The notes under the pieces: generated by a model
Told to the model about the DNA's origin: nothing
Seen by the model: the letters and a program-made list of their open reading frames with translations, nothing else
The model's database searches: none
Assembly: GCA_947483545.1 (NCBI GenBank)
Contig: CANKNP010000112.1
Location: 1 to 13,650 of the forward strand
From: Deltaproteobacteria bacterium
GTDB taxonomy: Bacteria > Myxococcota > UBA796 > SXON01
DNA: 13,650 nucleotides
Reading direction: 5' to 3'
Position numbers and translations under genes: made by a program
In this document: in pieces, positions 13,602-13,650 of the stretch
How the letters are laid out: every line of letters starts with the position of its first letter
Position numbering within the stretch: the first letter of the stretch is position 1

Positions 13602-13650
13602 ATGCTCACCGACTCCGACTACCAGGCCATCCCCGTCGCCCACCTCCCCG
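13602..13650 (+). CDS. Start of a plus-strand gene cut by the window edge
   Basis: The visible N-terminus reads MLTDSDYQAIPVAHLP. The frame has strong G/C third-position bias and a suitable ribosome binding site, and it begins just after the regulatory-looking array. Too little is visible to assign a family. Confidence 0.45.
   Translation, partial: MLTDSDYQAIPVAHLP

Overview
The window is very GC-rich and densely coded. The mix of genes suggests a Gram-negative bacterium of the Myxococcota / former Deltaproteobacteria type: a lipoprotein with MopE-style CDGxDNxCDG calcium/metal-binding repeats joined to a lamin-tail domain, FHA and TPR signalling proteins, Sec/Tat lipoproteins and GC palindromes between genes. 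This is inference from gene content; no marker gene such as rRNA is present. I see no CRISPR array, tRNA, rRNA, transposase or phage gene.

Layout. (1) 2-3772, plus strand: a tightly packed run of four genes. They are a leucine-rich-repeat protein whose frame is open to the left edge, a CDP-alcohol phosphatidyltransferase, a MopE-repeat/lamin-tail lipoprotein and an HD-domain phosphohydrolase. Two junctions are 4-base stop/start overlaps. (2) 3773-4043: a convergent gap filled with GC-rich palindromes. (3) 4044-4757, minus strand: a RadC/JAB-domain protein. (4) 4758-5037: a divergent gap with a 13-bp near-perfect palindrome and a second G/C stem-loop. (5) 5038-12775, plus strand: seven genes in one direction with gaps of 23 bases or less. 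They are an RND/MMPL exporter, pyrD (quinone-type dihydroorotate dehydrogenase), a double-FHA protein, a GH113-like glycosidase lipoprotein, a GshB-like ATP-grasp ligase, a pentapeptide-repeat protein and an enterochelin-esterase-like alpha/beta hydrolase. From 9302 onward each start codon overlaps the previous stop codon. (6) 12776-13095: a non-coding stretch of short degenerate tandem units. (7) 13096-13508, minus strand: a 47-aa small gene coupled by ATGA overlap behind a short TPR gene. (8) 13509-13601: a divergent intergenic region holding four TGACA motifs at an exact 11-bp period. (9) 13602 to the right edge: the first 16 codons of another plus-strand gene.

How they may work together. 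pyrD is housekeeping. The most unusual group is the overlapping cassette FHA - glycosidase-like lipoprotein - ATP-grasp - pentapeptide repeat - esterase (8568-12775). It combines a phosphothreonine reader, a periplasmic or surface glycan-type enzyme, an amide-bond-forming ligase and a carboxylic-ester hydrolase. It could be an uncharacterised small-molecule or envelope-modification pathway, but the substrate cannot be read from the sequence. The best regulatory signal is the 11-bp-phased direct-repeat array near the right end, which resembles the spacing of PhoB/OmpR-family binding sites.
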